55,658 nucleotides of DNA from an uncultured Erysipelotrichaceae bacterium (lineage in GTDB: Bacteria > Bacillota_I > Bacilli_A > Erysipelotrichales > Erysipelotrichaceae): assembly GCA_903789495.1 (NCBI GenBank), contig CAIFEQ010000008.1, positions 9,723-65,380 on the forward strand, read 5' to 3'. The notes under the pieces are model-generated. The model saw nothing but the letters and a program-made list of their open reading frames with translations, did no database searches and was not told where the DNA came from. How positions within the stretch are numbered: position 1 is the stretch's first letter; the number at the start of each line of letters is the position of its first letter. The translations under genes were made by a program, and so were the position numbers. Shown here piece by piece: positions 46,766-55,559 of this stretch.

Positions 46766-46991
46766 AAGCGTTGAACAGAACAAGTATGCCGCAGGAGAGA
46801 GTGGGTCAGAGAATTTCCGGCTGGTGCGAGGAAATCACATGCCTGCTGCAGAATACATCTGGGAGCTGCCAGTCTCAAAAGGCCGGCCGTGTCCCCCTGC
46901 GTTAAAGGGAGAGATGAGGGCATGAAGTTTCTTTCATGAACTAAGGTGGTACCGCGCTGAGGCGTCCTTAGAGCAATCGGGACGCCTTTTT
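46766..46991 (+). ncRNA. T-box riboswitch, tyrosine specific, upstream of tyrS
   Basis: The conserved T-box sequence AAGGTGGTACCGCG lies at 46943-46956. Its TGGT (46947-46950) pairs with the ACCA end of tRNA-Tyr. The likely specifier codon is TAC (46854-46856) in the stem I internal loop, followed by the usual A. A stem III-like hairpin (CATGAA/TTCATG, 46921-46938) precedes the antiterminator. The terminator stem AGGCGTCC (46960-46967) with GGACGCCT (46980-46987) ends in a T run. Uncharged tRNA-Tyr should favour the antiterminator and raise tyrS expression. Confidence 0.93.
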
Positions 46992-47017
46992 CAATGGCAT
47001 CCCAGGAGGAGAAGAAG

Positions 47018-48271
47018 ATGGAGTTTATTGATGAACTGGAATGGCGTGGCCTGATCAAGGATGTAACCGACATGGACGGTCTCCGTGAACAGCTGAAGAC
47101 CAAGACAACCTGCTATCTGGGTATTGACCCGACGGCGGACAGTCTGCACATCGGGCATCTGCAGCAGCTGGCCCTGCTGCGGCGGTATCAGAAGGCCGGG
47201 CACAAGGTCATCGCCCTGTGCGGCGGCGGCACCGGCATGATCGGCGATCCGCGTCCGACCACCGAAAGACGGCTGATCTCGCTGGAAGAGGTGGCCCACA
47301 ACGTCGAGTGCATCAAAGGCCAGATCAGCAGGTTCGTGGATCTCTCGGATCCGGAATCCGGCATCCTGGTCAATAACTATGACTGGCTGGGTTCAATCAC
47401 TATCCTGGAGTTCCTGCGTGACTTCGGCAAGCACTTCAACGTCGCCAACATGATCGCCAAGGAAACCATTGCCAAGCGGCTTGAAACCGGCATTTCCTTC
47501 ACGGAATTCTCCTACACGATCCTGCAGGCCATCGACTGGTACGAGCTCTATACCCGCTATAACTGCCAGGTGCAGTTCGGCGGTTCCGATCAGTGGGGCA
47601 ATCTGGTTTCCGGCACCGATCTGATCCACAAGATCTGCGGCGAGGATGCCAAAGTCTACGGCGTCACCTCGCCGCTGATCACCAAACCCGATGGTTCCAA
47701 GTTCGGCAAGTCCGAGGGCGGCAACATCTGGCTGGATCCGAACAAGACCAGTGCCTATGAATTCTATCAGTTCTGGGTCAATGTGGAAGACATCCAGATC
47801 AGCACCCTGCTGAGAAGACTGTCCATGAAGACTCCGGAAGAGATCCTGGCGCTGGAAGAGGCCGGCAAGGCAGCTCCGGAAAAGCGGGAACCGCAGAAGG
47901 CTCTGGCCGAAGAGCTGACCCTGCTGGTTCATGGCGAAGAAGGACTGGCCCGGGCAAAGAAGATCACGGATACCTTCTTCGGCGGTTCGATCATGGATCT
48001 GACCCCGGAAGAGCTGCGCGAAGGCACCAAGGGCGCCAGGCATACCGAAATCGAAAACGGCATGCCGCTGGTAGATGCCCTGGTGGCCGGCGGCATCGCT
48101 TCCTCGAAGCGGGATGCCCGGCAGCTGATCCAGCAGGGTTCCATCCAGGTCAACGGCCAGAAGGTCACGGAGACGGATGCGGCACTGCATCAGGCCGAGG
48201 CCATCGATCAGGACTTCACGATCGTCCGCAAGGGCAAGCGCAACTACTTCGTCTTCGACTTTAAGAAGTAA
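47018..48271 (+). CDS. tyrS: Tyrosyl-tRNA synthetase
   Basis: This 417-residue class I synthetase has the HIGH motif in DSLHIGHLQQL (about 35-45), tyrosine-binding YTILQAIDWYEL, the KMSKS equivalent KFGKS (about 230-234), and a C-terminal S4 RNA-binding domain. I chose ATG 47018 because AGGAGG lies 8 bases before it. The in-frame ATG 46994 lies in the T-box terminator tail without a Shine-Dalgarno. It is regulated by the T-box and ends at a hairpin terminator. Confidence 0.96.
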   Translation: MEFIDELEWRGLIKDVTDMDGLREQLKTKTTCYLGIDPTADSLHIGHLQQLALLRRYQKAGHKVIALCGGGTGMIGDPRPTTERRLISLEEVAHNVECIKGQISRFVDLSDPESGILVNNYDWLGSITILEFLRDFGKHFNVANMIAKETIAKRLETGISFTEFSYTILQAIDWYELYTRYNCQVQFGGSDQWGNLVSGTDLIHKICGEDAKVYGVTSPLITKPDGSKFGKSEGGNIWLDPNKTSAYEFYQFWVNVEDIQISTLLRRLSMKTPEEILALEEAGKAAPEKREPQKALAEELTLLVHGEEGLARAKKITDTFFGGSIMDLTPEELREGTKGARHTEIENGMPLVDALVAGGIASSKRDARQLIQQGSIQVNGQKVTETDAALHQAEAIDQDFTIVRKGKRNYFVFDFKK

Positions 48272-48290
48272 CCAGACAATATGCAGCAGA

Positions 48291-48315
48291 ACGGCCGGAA
48301 AAAGGCCGTCCTTTT
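48291..48315 (+). terminator. Intrinsic terminator after tyrS
   Basis: ACGGCC (48291-48296) pairs with GGCCGT (48304-48309); CCTTTT follows. Confidence 0.7.
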
Positions 48316-48355
48316 ATGTCGGTACAGGACTTCCGACGGAACGGGGCGCCTATGG

Positions 48356-48361
48356 TATAAT
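48356..48361 (+). promoter_or_regulatory. -10 element of lipoprotein-murJ-rsuA
   Basis: TATAAT at 48356-48361. The ATG at 48360 overlaps this -10 and so cannot be in the mRNA, which supports the GTG at 48381 as the start of the next gene. Confidence 0.6.
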
Positions 48362-48380
48362 GCAGTACGAGGTTCGAAAC

Positions 48381-48932
48381 GTGTACGCAAAGATCGATGC
48401 ATTCCTGCTGACCGCGGTCCTGCTGCTGAGCGGCTGCGGTACCAGTTCGGAAGATGAGGCCCTGGCAAACAAGCAGGCCGCCTATAAAGTCTATTACGAA
48501 GCGGTACAGGCCGCTCCGAGCTATAGCAGTTCTTCTGTTTACTATTCGGTGAGTACCGAGATGGCGCAGGTCTCCGACGGGACCTACCGGTACTATATTT
48601 TCATCGAAGATCCGCAGATGGCCATGTACAACATCACCGCCCTGGCTGTGGAAGACGACATTGCCTATGAGAATGCCGACAAGATGATGCCGTCGGTCGG
48701 AATCTTTGATGATACCAGCTACAGCATGATCCCGTATCAGTCCAACCCGGATGCCGGGTTTGTGAAGGGACTGGTGCTGAGCGGCGAAAGTGCAGACAGC
48801 AGCGTCAGCATCCGGATGCTGGTGCAGTGGAACGATTCCGGCAAGAAGGGAACCTATCAGGAATTCCTGGCTTTTGAGATCACGCCCGCCGGCATGCAGA
48901 CAGATACAGCCACGGAGGCTGCAGAAGGGTAA
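48381..48932 (+). CDS. Putative lipoprotein of unknown function
   Basis: This 183-residue protein starts at GTG, with CGAGG 8 bases upstream. The signal peptide ends in the lipobox LLSGCG (Cys about 18). The mature part has a Tyr/Ser-rich segment (SSSSVYYSVSTEM) and alternating strands. It lies 2 bases before murJ, so it is probably cotranscribed with the flippase gene. I do not recognise the family. A partner role at the membrane for MurJ is speculation; weak resemblance to the 41.1-kb lipoprotein is noted. Confidence 0.75.
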   Translation: MYAKIDAFLLTAVLLLSGCGTSSEDEALANKQAAYKVYYEAVQAAPSYSSSSVYYSVSTEMAQVSDGTYRYYIFIEDPQMAMYNITALAVEDDIAYENADKMMPSVGIFDDTSYSMIPYQSNPDAGFVKGLVLSGESADSSVSIRMLVQWNDSGKKGTYQEFLAFEITPAGMQTDTATEAAEG

Positions 48933-48934
48933 TC

Positions 48935-50584
48935 ATGCCAAAGCGCAGAGAGAAGCAGAACAATGAGCGGATCAAGCAGTCCTTCCTGGCGGGATCCCTG
49001 ACCAGTTCAGCAGGGATCTTTTTAGCGAAGGCCATCGGCCTCCTGTATGTGGTGCCGTTTACGGCCCTGGCAACCGAGAACAACATGTCGTTCTATTCGG
49101 CTGCCTATACGTACTACAACATCCTGCTGCAGATCTGCTCGGCCGGTCTGCCGTATGCCATCTCGGCCATCGTGGCCAAGTATGTCAACCGCGGGGATTA
49201 CCGGACCGTGGTTCTGGTCCGGAAGCTGTCGACCGGAATTCTCAGCGTGGCCGGTTTCCTGATGGCAGTGATCTTCTCGCTGATTGCCAATGTGCAGGCC
49301 CACAGCATCCTTGGCCCGGGCACGAATGCCGCGGATATTCAGTCCATGGTCAACTGCTTCCGCATTCTGGCCATTGCGCTGTTCCTGGTGCCGGTGCTGT
49401 ATTCCTACCGGGGCTTTTATCAGGGCTTCCGCGAGATGCGGGCCTATGCCGATTCGCAGGTCATTGAACAGTTTGCCCGGGTTGCCTCTTTGCTGGGGCT
49501 GGGCTATCTGTTTGTCCGGGTGCTGCAGTTTGACAGCATCTGGGCGGTCTACATGGCTGTCCTGGCCACCTCGATCGGGGCGCTGGCTGCCCTGATCTAC
49601 TATGTGCGGTTTGATCACCACCATTACGGGCCGATTGCCCGGGCCGCCAGGGCGCAGGAAACACCGGCCGTGGACCGTTCCCAGATTCTCAAGGAGCTGT
49701 TTGCCTTCGGTCTGCCGTATCTGCTCAGCTCGGTGCTCGGCAATACCCAGACGCTGATCAATACGAATTTCTTCATCCGGGTCAATACCGGCCTGGGCAT
49801 GGACTATGAGACGGCCAAGCTGCTCTATGGCATCATCGAGGTGCAGTGCGACAAGCTGACTTCGATACCGCAGGTGCTGGGCAATGGCTTTTCCGCCAGC
49901 ATCGTGCCGTATATGACCACGGCACTGGAAAACCGGGACATGGAGGAACTGCGGAAGGACATCCGGCTGTGTCTGGATACGGTGCTTTACATCGCCCTGC
50001 CGATCTGTTTCTGCATGTTCACGCTGGCCCGGCCGATCTATTTCATCATGTACGGCGGCGCCAATCTCGACTATGGCGAGATGTGTCTGACCTTTGCCTC
50101 TATACTGGGCCTGGTGACCACGATCACGCCGATGTGCAATACGATGCTCATGACCCTGAACCTGCGCAAGGAGTGCATCTTCTATCTCTGTGTCGGCTTT
50201 GTCGTCAAGTGCGCCACCTTCTACCCGCTCACGGAAGCCACCGGCTATACGGGTGCCATTACCAGTTCGATCCTGACTTCTCTGACCATCATCTATCTGA
50301 CCCTGACCAAGCTGCACAATATCTACGGTGTCAGCTACCGGCAGACCGGGATCCGGTTTGTCAAGATGCTGCTGGCCTGCTTCTGCATGAATGCAGTCTT
50401 TGCCGCATTCAAGCTGGCCGGGCTGACGATTACCGAATCCAGCCGTCTGCTGGCGCTGGTTCAGCTGGCCGGCTATGGGATCTGCGGTGCCTTTGTCTAT
50501 GTCTGGCTGACGGGCATGATGAAAGTCCCGCAGGGCATCTTCCATAAATCCATGAAGGAGCTGCTGCGTTTTGGCAGACGCTGA
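48935..50584 (+). CDS. murJ: MurJ-family lipid II flippase (YtgP-like)
   Basis: This 549-residue MOP-superfamily membrane protein has about 14 hydrophobic segments. It starts with SFLAGSLTSSAGIFLAKAIG, the polysaccharide-synthesis N-terminal signature, and has the SYRGFYQG segment at about 149-156. The adjacent RsuA-type gene reproduces the Bacillus ytgP-ytzG pair, and YtgP is the lipid II flippase there. It should move lipid II, the MurG product, to the outer leaflet. It overlaps the next gene by 14 bases. Confidence 0.88.
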   Translation: MPKRREKQNNERIKQSFLAGSLTSSAGIFLAKAIGLLYVVPFTALATENNMSFYSAAYTYYNILLQICSAGLPYAISAIVAKYVNRGDYRTVVLVRKLSTGILSVAGFLMAVIFSLIANVQAHSILGPGTNAADIQSMVNCFRILAIALFLVPVLYSYRGFYQGFREMRAYADSQVIEQFARVASLLGLGYLFVRVLQFDSIWAVYMAVLATSIGALAALIYYVRFDHHHYGPIARAARAQETPAVDRSQILKELFAFGLPYLLSSVLGNTQTLINTNFFIRVNTGLGMDYETAKLLYGIIEVQCDKLTSIPQVLGNGFSASIVPYMTTALENRDMEELRKDIRLCLDTVLYIALPICFCMFTLARPIYFIMYGGANLDYGEMCLTFASILGLVTTITPMCNTMLMTLNLRKECIFYLCVGFVVKCATFYPLTEATGYTGAITSSILTSLTIIYLTLTKLHNIYGVSYRQTGIRFVKMLLACFCMNAVFAAFKLAGLTITESSRLLALVQLAGYGICGAFVYVWLTGMMKVPQGIFHKSMKELLRFGRR

Positions 50585-51290
50585 GCAGAAACAGCGGCTG
50601 GACCGGATTCTGTGCAATCTTGGCTATGGCAGCCGCCGGGAAATGCAGAAACGGATCCGGGCCGGGCAGGTCCGGGTCGACGGCCAGACGGTGACGGATC
50701 CGTCTTTTCATGTCGATCCCGCCCGGGCGTCCCTGGAACTGAATGGCAGGCAGGTGCTCTGGCAGCGCTATGTCTATCTCATGATGAATAAGCCGGCCGG
50801 GGTGATCAGTGCCAGTCAGGGCCGGGAGCCCTGCGTGTTGGACCTGGTGCAGCAGCCGGTCAAAGGCCTGGCGGTCTGTGGCCGGCTGGACAAGGATGTC
50901 GAAGGTCTGCTGCTGCTGACCAATGACGGTCCGCTGGTGCATCGGCTTCTGCACCCCCGCTATGCCATCGAAAAGGAATATGAAGTGCAGCTGCACTTTG
51001 CCCTGACGGATCCGATGATCCGGCTGATCGAAGCCGGCATCGGGGAATACCGGCCGGCCCGTATCCGGAATGCCGCAGAAAAAACCTGCACGATCATCGT
51101 GACAGAAGGAAAGTTCCATGAGGTCAAGAGAATCTTTCAGGCAGCCGGCAATGAAGTCGTGCACCTGAAGCGGATCCGCCTGAAGAACCTCTGTCTGGAT
51201 GAATCGCTGCAGGCGGGCGAATACCGGCCGTTACGCGAAGCAGAGCTGCGGGATCTCAGAGCAGAGGATCCTGCGGCAGATCCGGAATGA
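50571..51290 (+). CDS. RsuA/RluB-family pseudouridine synthase
   Basis: This 239-residue rRNA pseudouridine synthase has an N-terminal S4 domain (RLDRILCNLGYGSRREM) and a catalytic domain with GRLDKDVEGLLLLTNDG (catalytic Asp in RLD) and KEYEVQL. Whether it targets 16S U516 or 23S rRNA is not clear from sequence. It starts at TTG 50571 with AAGGAG upstream, inside the murJ 3' end. Its own 3' end overlaps ispH on the other strand by 35 bases. Confidence 0.9.
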   Translation: MADAEQKQRLDRILCNLGYGSRREMQKRIRAGQVRVDGQTVTDPSFHVDPARASLELNGRQVLWQRYVYLMMNKPAGVISASQGREPCVLDLVQQPVKGLAVCGRLDKDVEGLLLLTNDGPLVHRLLHPRYAIEKEYEVQLHFALTDPMIRLIEAGIGEYRPARIRNAAEKTCTIIVTEGKFHEVKRIFQAAGNEVVHLKRIRLKNLCLDESLQAGEYRPLREAELRDLRAEDPAADPE

Positions 51291-52161
51291 TCCAGCTGCC
51301 GGTTTCGGCGTAGGTATGCAGGGCGCTCAGAACCTGTTCGGTCAGAGCGGTCGGGGTAGAGGAACCGCTGGTGACGGCAACCCGGCTGACCTGCCGTAAT
51401 TCCCGGGGATCGAGTTCCTGCGCATCGCCGATCAGCAGGGCGCGGGGAATCCCGGCCCGGGCACCCAGTTCGCGCAGCTGATTGGAATTATTGGAATGCG
51501 GATCGCCGACCACGATCAGCAGATCCACGTCTTTCAGATCCAGAACCGCCTGCTGGCGGACGCTGGTTGCCTGGCAGATTTCATCCGCGACTTCCGCATC
51601 CGGATACTTCTGCAGACAGGCCCGGACAAGATCCTGCACATCCAGCTTGCTGAGGGTGGTCTGATTCGTGATCAGCACCTGACTGAGAGGACCAAGCTTT
51701 TCCAGATCTTCCGGCCGGCTGATCAGATGCACGCGCTCAGACAGACCGACCACACCCTCCGCTTCCGGATGATGCGGCTTGCCGATGTAGAGGACGTCGC
51801 CCGTACGGACATGCTGCTTGACCAGATCATGTGTCCGGGCCACATCCGGACAGGTCGCATCGACAATCTGCAGACCCTTGGCTCGGGCCTTTTCATAGAC
51901 CGCATCACTGACGCCATGAGCAGTCAGAATGACTATTCCGGAATCGATATCATCCAGCAGTTCCAGCCGGGTGCGGCGGGGATCTTCCAGGCAGCGGATG
52001 CCGAGGTCCTCGCAGGCCTTTACGACATGCGCGTTATGGACGATCATGCCCAGCATCGTCACCGGTTCGCCGGGATGTTTCTGAACTGTTTCATAGGCAA
52101 TCCGGATCGCCCGGGCAACCCCCTGGCAGTAGCCGCGGGGATGAACAGAGATGATTTCCAT
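51256..52161 (-). CDS. ispH: 4-hydroxy-3-methylbut-2-enyl diphosphate reductase IspH
   Basis: IspH is the last MEP-pathway enzyme, a 4Fe-4S reductase making IPP and DMAPP. The 301-residue protein has Cys12 in GYCQGV, the second cluster Cys in VDATCPDV, and the third in EICQATSVRQ, with AHGVSD and SGSSTPT substrate motifs. I chose ATG 52161 because GGAAAGGAAG lies just upstream and the family starts MEI. The frame is open 14 codons further upstream into the promoter. It diverges from the helicase gene. Confidence 0.95.
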   Translation of the reverse strand: MEIISVHPRGYCQGVARAIRIAYETVQKHPGEPVTMLGMIVHNAHVVKACEDLGIRCLEDPRRTRLELLDDIDSGIVILTAHGVSDAVYEKARAKGLQIVDATCPDVARTHDLVKQHVRTGDVLYIGKPHHPEAEGVVGLSERVHLISRPEDLEKLGPLSQVLITNQTTLSKLDVQDLVRACLQKYPDAEVADEICQATSVRQQAVLDLKDVDLLIVVGDPHSNNSNQLRELGARAGIPRALLIGDAQELDPRELRQVSRVAVTSGSSTPTALTEQVLSALHTYAETGSWIIPDLPQDPLL

Positions 52162-52194
52162 GTGTGCTTCCTTTCCAGAGCCGCGAAAAGCCGC

Positions 52195-52200
52195 TATAAT
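52195..52200. promoter_or_regulatory. Shared divergent promoter core between ispH and the helicase gene
   Basis: TATAAT on the plus strand at 52195-52200 serves the helicase gene (start 52237). The overlapping minus-strand GATTAT (52197-52202) fits the -10 pattern for ispH. One AT-rich core could serve both directions. Confidence 0.45.
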
Positions 52201-52236
52201 CAACTTGCTTTTTTAATTCTAATACAGGTGAACAGC

Positions 52237-53607
52237 ATGAAACAATTCAGTGATTTCAATCTTCGCAGGGAAACCATGGCCTTCATCAGAGCCAGTGGAT
52301 TTAAGGAACCGACACCGGTTCAGGAGCGGGTCATTCCGTATGCCGTCAAGGGGAAGGATGTCGTCGGCATCTCCCGGACCGGCACCGGCAAGACCCATGC
52401 CTATCTGATTCCCATTCTGGAAAAGGCGGATCCGTCTGCAGACCATGTGCAGGCCGTGATTACCGCGCCGACCCGGGAACTGGCCTATCAGATCTTTGAA
52501 AAGAGCAAAGCCATGGCCGAAGCTCTGCCGGGACTGCGAATCCGGCTGTATATCGGCGGGCGGGATCGGAAAAAGGAAATCGAGCAGCTGCAGGCCTCAC
52601 AGCCGCATATCGTCATCGGCACCCCGGGTCGGATCCGGGATCTCTTCCTGAAGGAAGGAGCTCTGCGGCTGGACGGTACCGGCATGCTGGTCATCGATGA
52701 GGCTGACATGACCCTGGAATACGGCTTTTTAAAGGACATTGATGAGTTTGCCGGGCGCATGGGAGAGCATCTGCAGATGCTGGTGTTCAGTGCGACCATT
52801 CCGCCCCAGCTGCAGCCTTTCCTGAAGAAATACATGCATCATCCCATCACCATCCGCATCGAAGAGCAGGAGCGCTTCAATCCGCAGATCCGCCACATCC
52901 TGGTACCGTGCTACCACCACAGCTATGAAGAGGTCATTCTCAAGATGCTGCCGGGGTTCCGGCCCTATGTGTGCCTGATCTTTGCCAATACCCGTACGGA
53001 AGCGGCTGCCATTGCCAAGGCACTGCGCGAGCATGGCGTTCCGGTCACGGAGCTGCATGGCGATCTGGAAAGCCGTAAGCGCAAGCAGGCCATGAAGGAA
53101 TTCATGCATTCCGAAAAGCCCTATGTCGTAGCCACCGATCTGGCTGCCCGCGGCATGGATGTCAATACGGTGACCCATGTCATTTCCTGCGGTTTCCCGT
53201 CGGATCTCAGTTTCTATATCCACCGGGCCGGCCGGGCCTCCCGGGCCGGTGCTTCCGGCACCTGCTACGCCCTGTACCGGGAAGAGGATGATGCGGCGAT
53301 CCGTTCGCTGATGAAGCAGGGCATCCGATTTGAGCATATGCGCTACCGCAGCGACGGCTGGCAGACGCTGCGGCCTTATGGTCAGAAGCGGCAGAAGCCG
53401 GATACGGAAATGGAAAAGAAAATCTCGATGATGATGACCAAGAAGAATACCCGGGTCAAGCCTGGCTATAAGAAGAAACGGCAGGCCGCCATCGAGAAAC
53501 TGGAACGGCAGAAGAAGCGGGAATTCATCCGGGCCAAGATCAAAGAGGAGAGGACCGCCCGCTACAAACAGCAGACCCGGGACAGAAAGGCAGGCAAAGA
53601 CCAATGA
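52237..53607 (+). CDS. cshB: DEAD-box RNA helicase (CshB-like)
   Basis: This 456-residue ATP-dependent RNA helicase has a Q-motif region ahead of motif I GTGKTH (about 50-55), motif Ia APTREL, motif II VIDEADM, motif III SAT, and motif VI HRAGRASR. The C-terminal tail is very basic (from about 385, Lys/Arg-rich) and likely binds RNA. The ATG at 52237 begins the helicase fold; the frame is open upstream only because it is antisense to ispH. Position next to ispH and nfo matches Bacillus cshB (yqfR). Confidence 0.92.
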   Translation: MKQFSDFNLRRETMAFIRASGFKEPTPVQERVIPYAVKGKDVVGISRTGTGKTHAYLIPILEKADPSADHVQAVITAPTRELAYQIFEKSKAMAEALPGLRIRLYIGGRDRKKEIEQLQASQPHIVIGTPGRIRDLFLKEGALRLDGTGMLVIDEADMTLEYGFLKDIDEFAGRMGEHLQMLVFSATIPPQLQPFLKKYMHHPITIRIEEQERFNPQIRHILVPCYHHSYEEVILKMLPGFRPYVCLIFANTRTEAAAIAKALREHGVPVTELHGDLESRKRKQAMKEFMHSEKPYVVATDLAARGMDVNTVTHVISCGFPSDLSFYIHRAGRASRAGASGTCYALYREEDDAAIRSLMKQGIRFEHMRYRSDGWQTLRPYGQKRQKPDTEMEKKISMMMTKKNTRVKPGYKKKRQAAIEKLERQKKREFIRAKIKEERTARYKQQTRDRKAGKDQ

Positions 53608-54443
53608 TGATCCTGGGCAGTCATGTGAAGATGAAGGCACCTCTGTTTGTGGAAGGTTCCGTCCTGGAAGCCCTGTCCTATCAGGCCAATGCCCTGATGC
53701 TGTATACCGGGGCACCGCAGAATACAAAACGTCTGCCGATGTCGGAACTGCATGTGCCGGAAGCCCTGAACCTGATGCAGGAGAACGGCATTGCCAATGA
53801 GAATCTCATTGTACACGCGCCTTACCTGATCAATCTGGCCAATTCCGTCAAGCCGGAGGTCGGCGAACTGGCGGTCAGCTTCCTGCAGAGTGAAGCAGAA
53901 CGGACCGCTGCCTTGAGGGCCAGGTATCTGGTCGTCCATCCCGGCTCCTATACAACAGCAGATCTGGATACCGGTATTGCTACTGCCATTGCTCATCTCA
54001 ACGAACTGCAGGAACTGCCGGACGGCGTGGTGATCTGTCTGGAAACCATGGCCGGCAAGGGCAGTGAGATCGGTTTCCGTTTCGAACAGCTGGGTACGAT
54101 CCTGAAACAGCTGAACCAGCCGGAACACTTCGGCATCTGTCTGGATACCTGCCACATCCATGATGCCGGCTATGATCTGCATGATTTCGATGCTGTGCTG
54201 CAGGAATTCGATCAGGCCATCGGTCTGGAGCATCTGAAGGTCATTCATCTGAATGATTCCAAGAATCCCTGCGGCAGTCATAAGGACCGCCATGCCAATA
54301 TCGGGCAGGGGACCATCGGCCTGGAACTTCTGAAAAAGATTGCCCATCATCCCCGGATCGAGGGAAAGCCGACCATTCTGGAGACTCCTTATATCGATGA
54401 CGAGCCACCCTATGCAGAGGAAATTGCTCTGCTGCGCGACTGA
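53604..54443 (+). CDS. nfo: Endonuclease IV
   Basis: This 279-residue AP endonuclease of base-excision repair has a TIM-barrel with zinc ligands in visible motifs: IVHAPY, VVHPGSY, CLETMAGKG, CLDTCHIHDAGYD, VIHLNDSKNPCGSHKDRHANIGQG, and LETPY. It overlaps the helicase gene (ATGA), matching the Bacillus cshB-nfo pair. It ends at a terminator shared with ispG. Confidence 0.96.
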   Translation: MMILGSHVKMKAPLFVEGSVLEALSYQANALMLYTGAPQNTKRLPMSELHVPEALNLMQENGIANENLIVHAPYLINLANSVKPEVGELAVSFLQSEAERTAALRARYLVVHPGSYTTADLDTGIATAIAHLNELQELPDGVVICLETMAGKGSEIGFRFEQLGTILKQLNQPEHFGICLDTCHIHDAGYDLHDFDAVLQEFDQAIGLEHLKVIHLNDSKNPCGSHKDRHANIGQGTIGLELLKKIAHHPRIEGKPTILETPYIDDEPPYAEEIALLRD

Positions 54444-54474
54444 AAAAGCCAGATCGATCAGCTCTGGCTTTTTT
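54443..54474. terminator. Bidirectional terminator between nfo and ispG
   Basis: AAAAGCCAGA (54444-54453) pairs with TCTGGCTTTT (54463-54472), with A/T runs on both sides. The nfo stop codon lies at its base and the ispG stop codon (minus strand, 54458-54460) lies in its loop. Confidence 0.9.
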
Positions 54475-55528
54475 CCTGAAGAATCTTCTGTATTTCTTCC
54501 TTCAGGGCCGGGATCAGCTGCTCCTGCGGAACGGAACGGATCTGCTGGCCATGGCGGAAGAGGATGCCGCCTTCATAGGAGCCGGCAATCCCCACATCGG
54601 CACGGGAAGCTTCCTGTATGCCATTCACCGGACAGCCCATGACCGCAACGGTGATATCGGCATTGATGGTCGACAGGTAATCTTCCATTTCGCGGACTAC
54701 CGGCATCATATCGTACTGGATTCTGCCGCAGGTCGGACAGGCGATCAGATCCGGCACATGATCCATGAGACCGAAGCATTTCAGCAGCTGCCGGCCGATG
54801 ATCAATTCGTCTTTCGGCGGCCCGGAAACCGAGATGCGGATGGTATCGCCGATTCCTTCATGCAGAAGGGTGCCCAGGGCCGCGGAGGATTTGACCGCGC
54901 TTTCCGCAAATCCGCCGGCCTCCGTGACGCCCAGATGCAGCGGATAGGGGAATTCCTGTGCCGCCGCTTCATAGGCTGCAATGGTCAGGGGAACACTGGA
55001 GGATTTGAAGGACAGACAGATATCGTAGAAGTTCAGATCCTCGAGAATCTGCACATGGCGCCTGGCACTTTCGATCATGGCTTCTGCACACGGCTGACCG
55101 TATCGGGCCAGCAGTTCTTTTTCCAGAGAGCCGGAATTGATGCCGATCCGGATCGGGATATGTTTTTCCTGACAGGCCCGGACGACGGCTTCGGTATGTT
55201 CCCGGGAACCGATATTGCCGGGATTGATGCGGATGGCATCGATGCCCTGTTCGATGCAGATCAGGGCCAGCAGGTAGTTGAAATGAATATCGGCAATCAG
55301 GGGAATCGAGATCCTTTCCTTGATCGCCCGGATGGACCGGGCATCTTCTTCATCCAGCACCGCAGTCCTGACCAGCTGACAGCCATGTTCTGCCAGCTCA
55401 TTGATCTGTGCCGCGCTGGCCTCGACATTCTTTGCCGGTACATTGGTCATGGACTGCAGGATGCAGCGGTTCTGACCGCCGATCTGAACTGTTCCGACCA
55501 TGATCGGTCTGGTTTCCGTACGTTTCAT
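54458..55528 (-). CDS. ispG: 4-hydroxy-3-methylbut-2-en-1-yl diphosphate synthase IspG
   Basis: IspG is the penultimate MEP-pathway enzyme, a 4Fe-4S protein. The 356-residue protein has the N-terminal TIM-barrel (VGTVQIGGQNRCILQSMTN; ADIHFNY; RINPGNIG) and the C-terminal cluster domain with CPTCGR and MGCPVNG. I chose ATG 55528 because AAAGGA lies about 8 bases upstream and homologues begin near TRPxxVG; ATG 55552 overlaps the -10. Together with ispH it implies the MEP route to isoprenoids. Confidence 0.95.
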   Translation of the reverse strand: MKRTETRPIMVGTVQIGGQNRCILQSMTNVPAKNVEASAAQINELAEHGCQLVRTAVLDEEDARSIRAIKERISIPLIADIHFNYLLALICIEQGIDAIRINPGNIGSREHTEAVVRACQEKHIPIRIGINSGSLEKELLARYGQPCAEAMIESARRHVQILEDLNFYDICLSFKSSSVPLTIAAYEAAAQEFPYPLHLGVTEAGGFAESAVKSSAALGTLLHEGIGDTIRISVSGPPKDELIIGRQLLKCFGLMDHVPDLIACPTCGRIQYDMMPVVREMEDYLSTINADITVAVMGCPVNGIQEASRADVGIAGSYEGGILFRHGQQIRSVPQEQLIPALKEEIQKILQEKSQS

Positions 55529-55550
55529 AGGCAGTTCCTTTCTCATGGTC

Positions 55551-55559
55551 ATTATGGCA
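55551..55559 (-). promoter_or_regulatory. Extended -10 promoter of ispG
   Basis: On the minus strand TGC-CATAAT (CATAAT 55551-55556), about 22 bases before the start codon. Confidence 0.5.

Noticed and set aside
46994-47017. ATG 46994 as the tyrS start
   Set aside because: It lies in the T-box terminator tail without a Shine-Dalgarno, whereas AGGAGG precedes ATG 47018.
51496-52236. Apparent N-terminal extension of the DEAD-box helicase
   Set aside because: It is antisense to ispH, and the divergent promoter lies inside it. The helicase fold starts at 52237.
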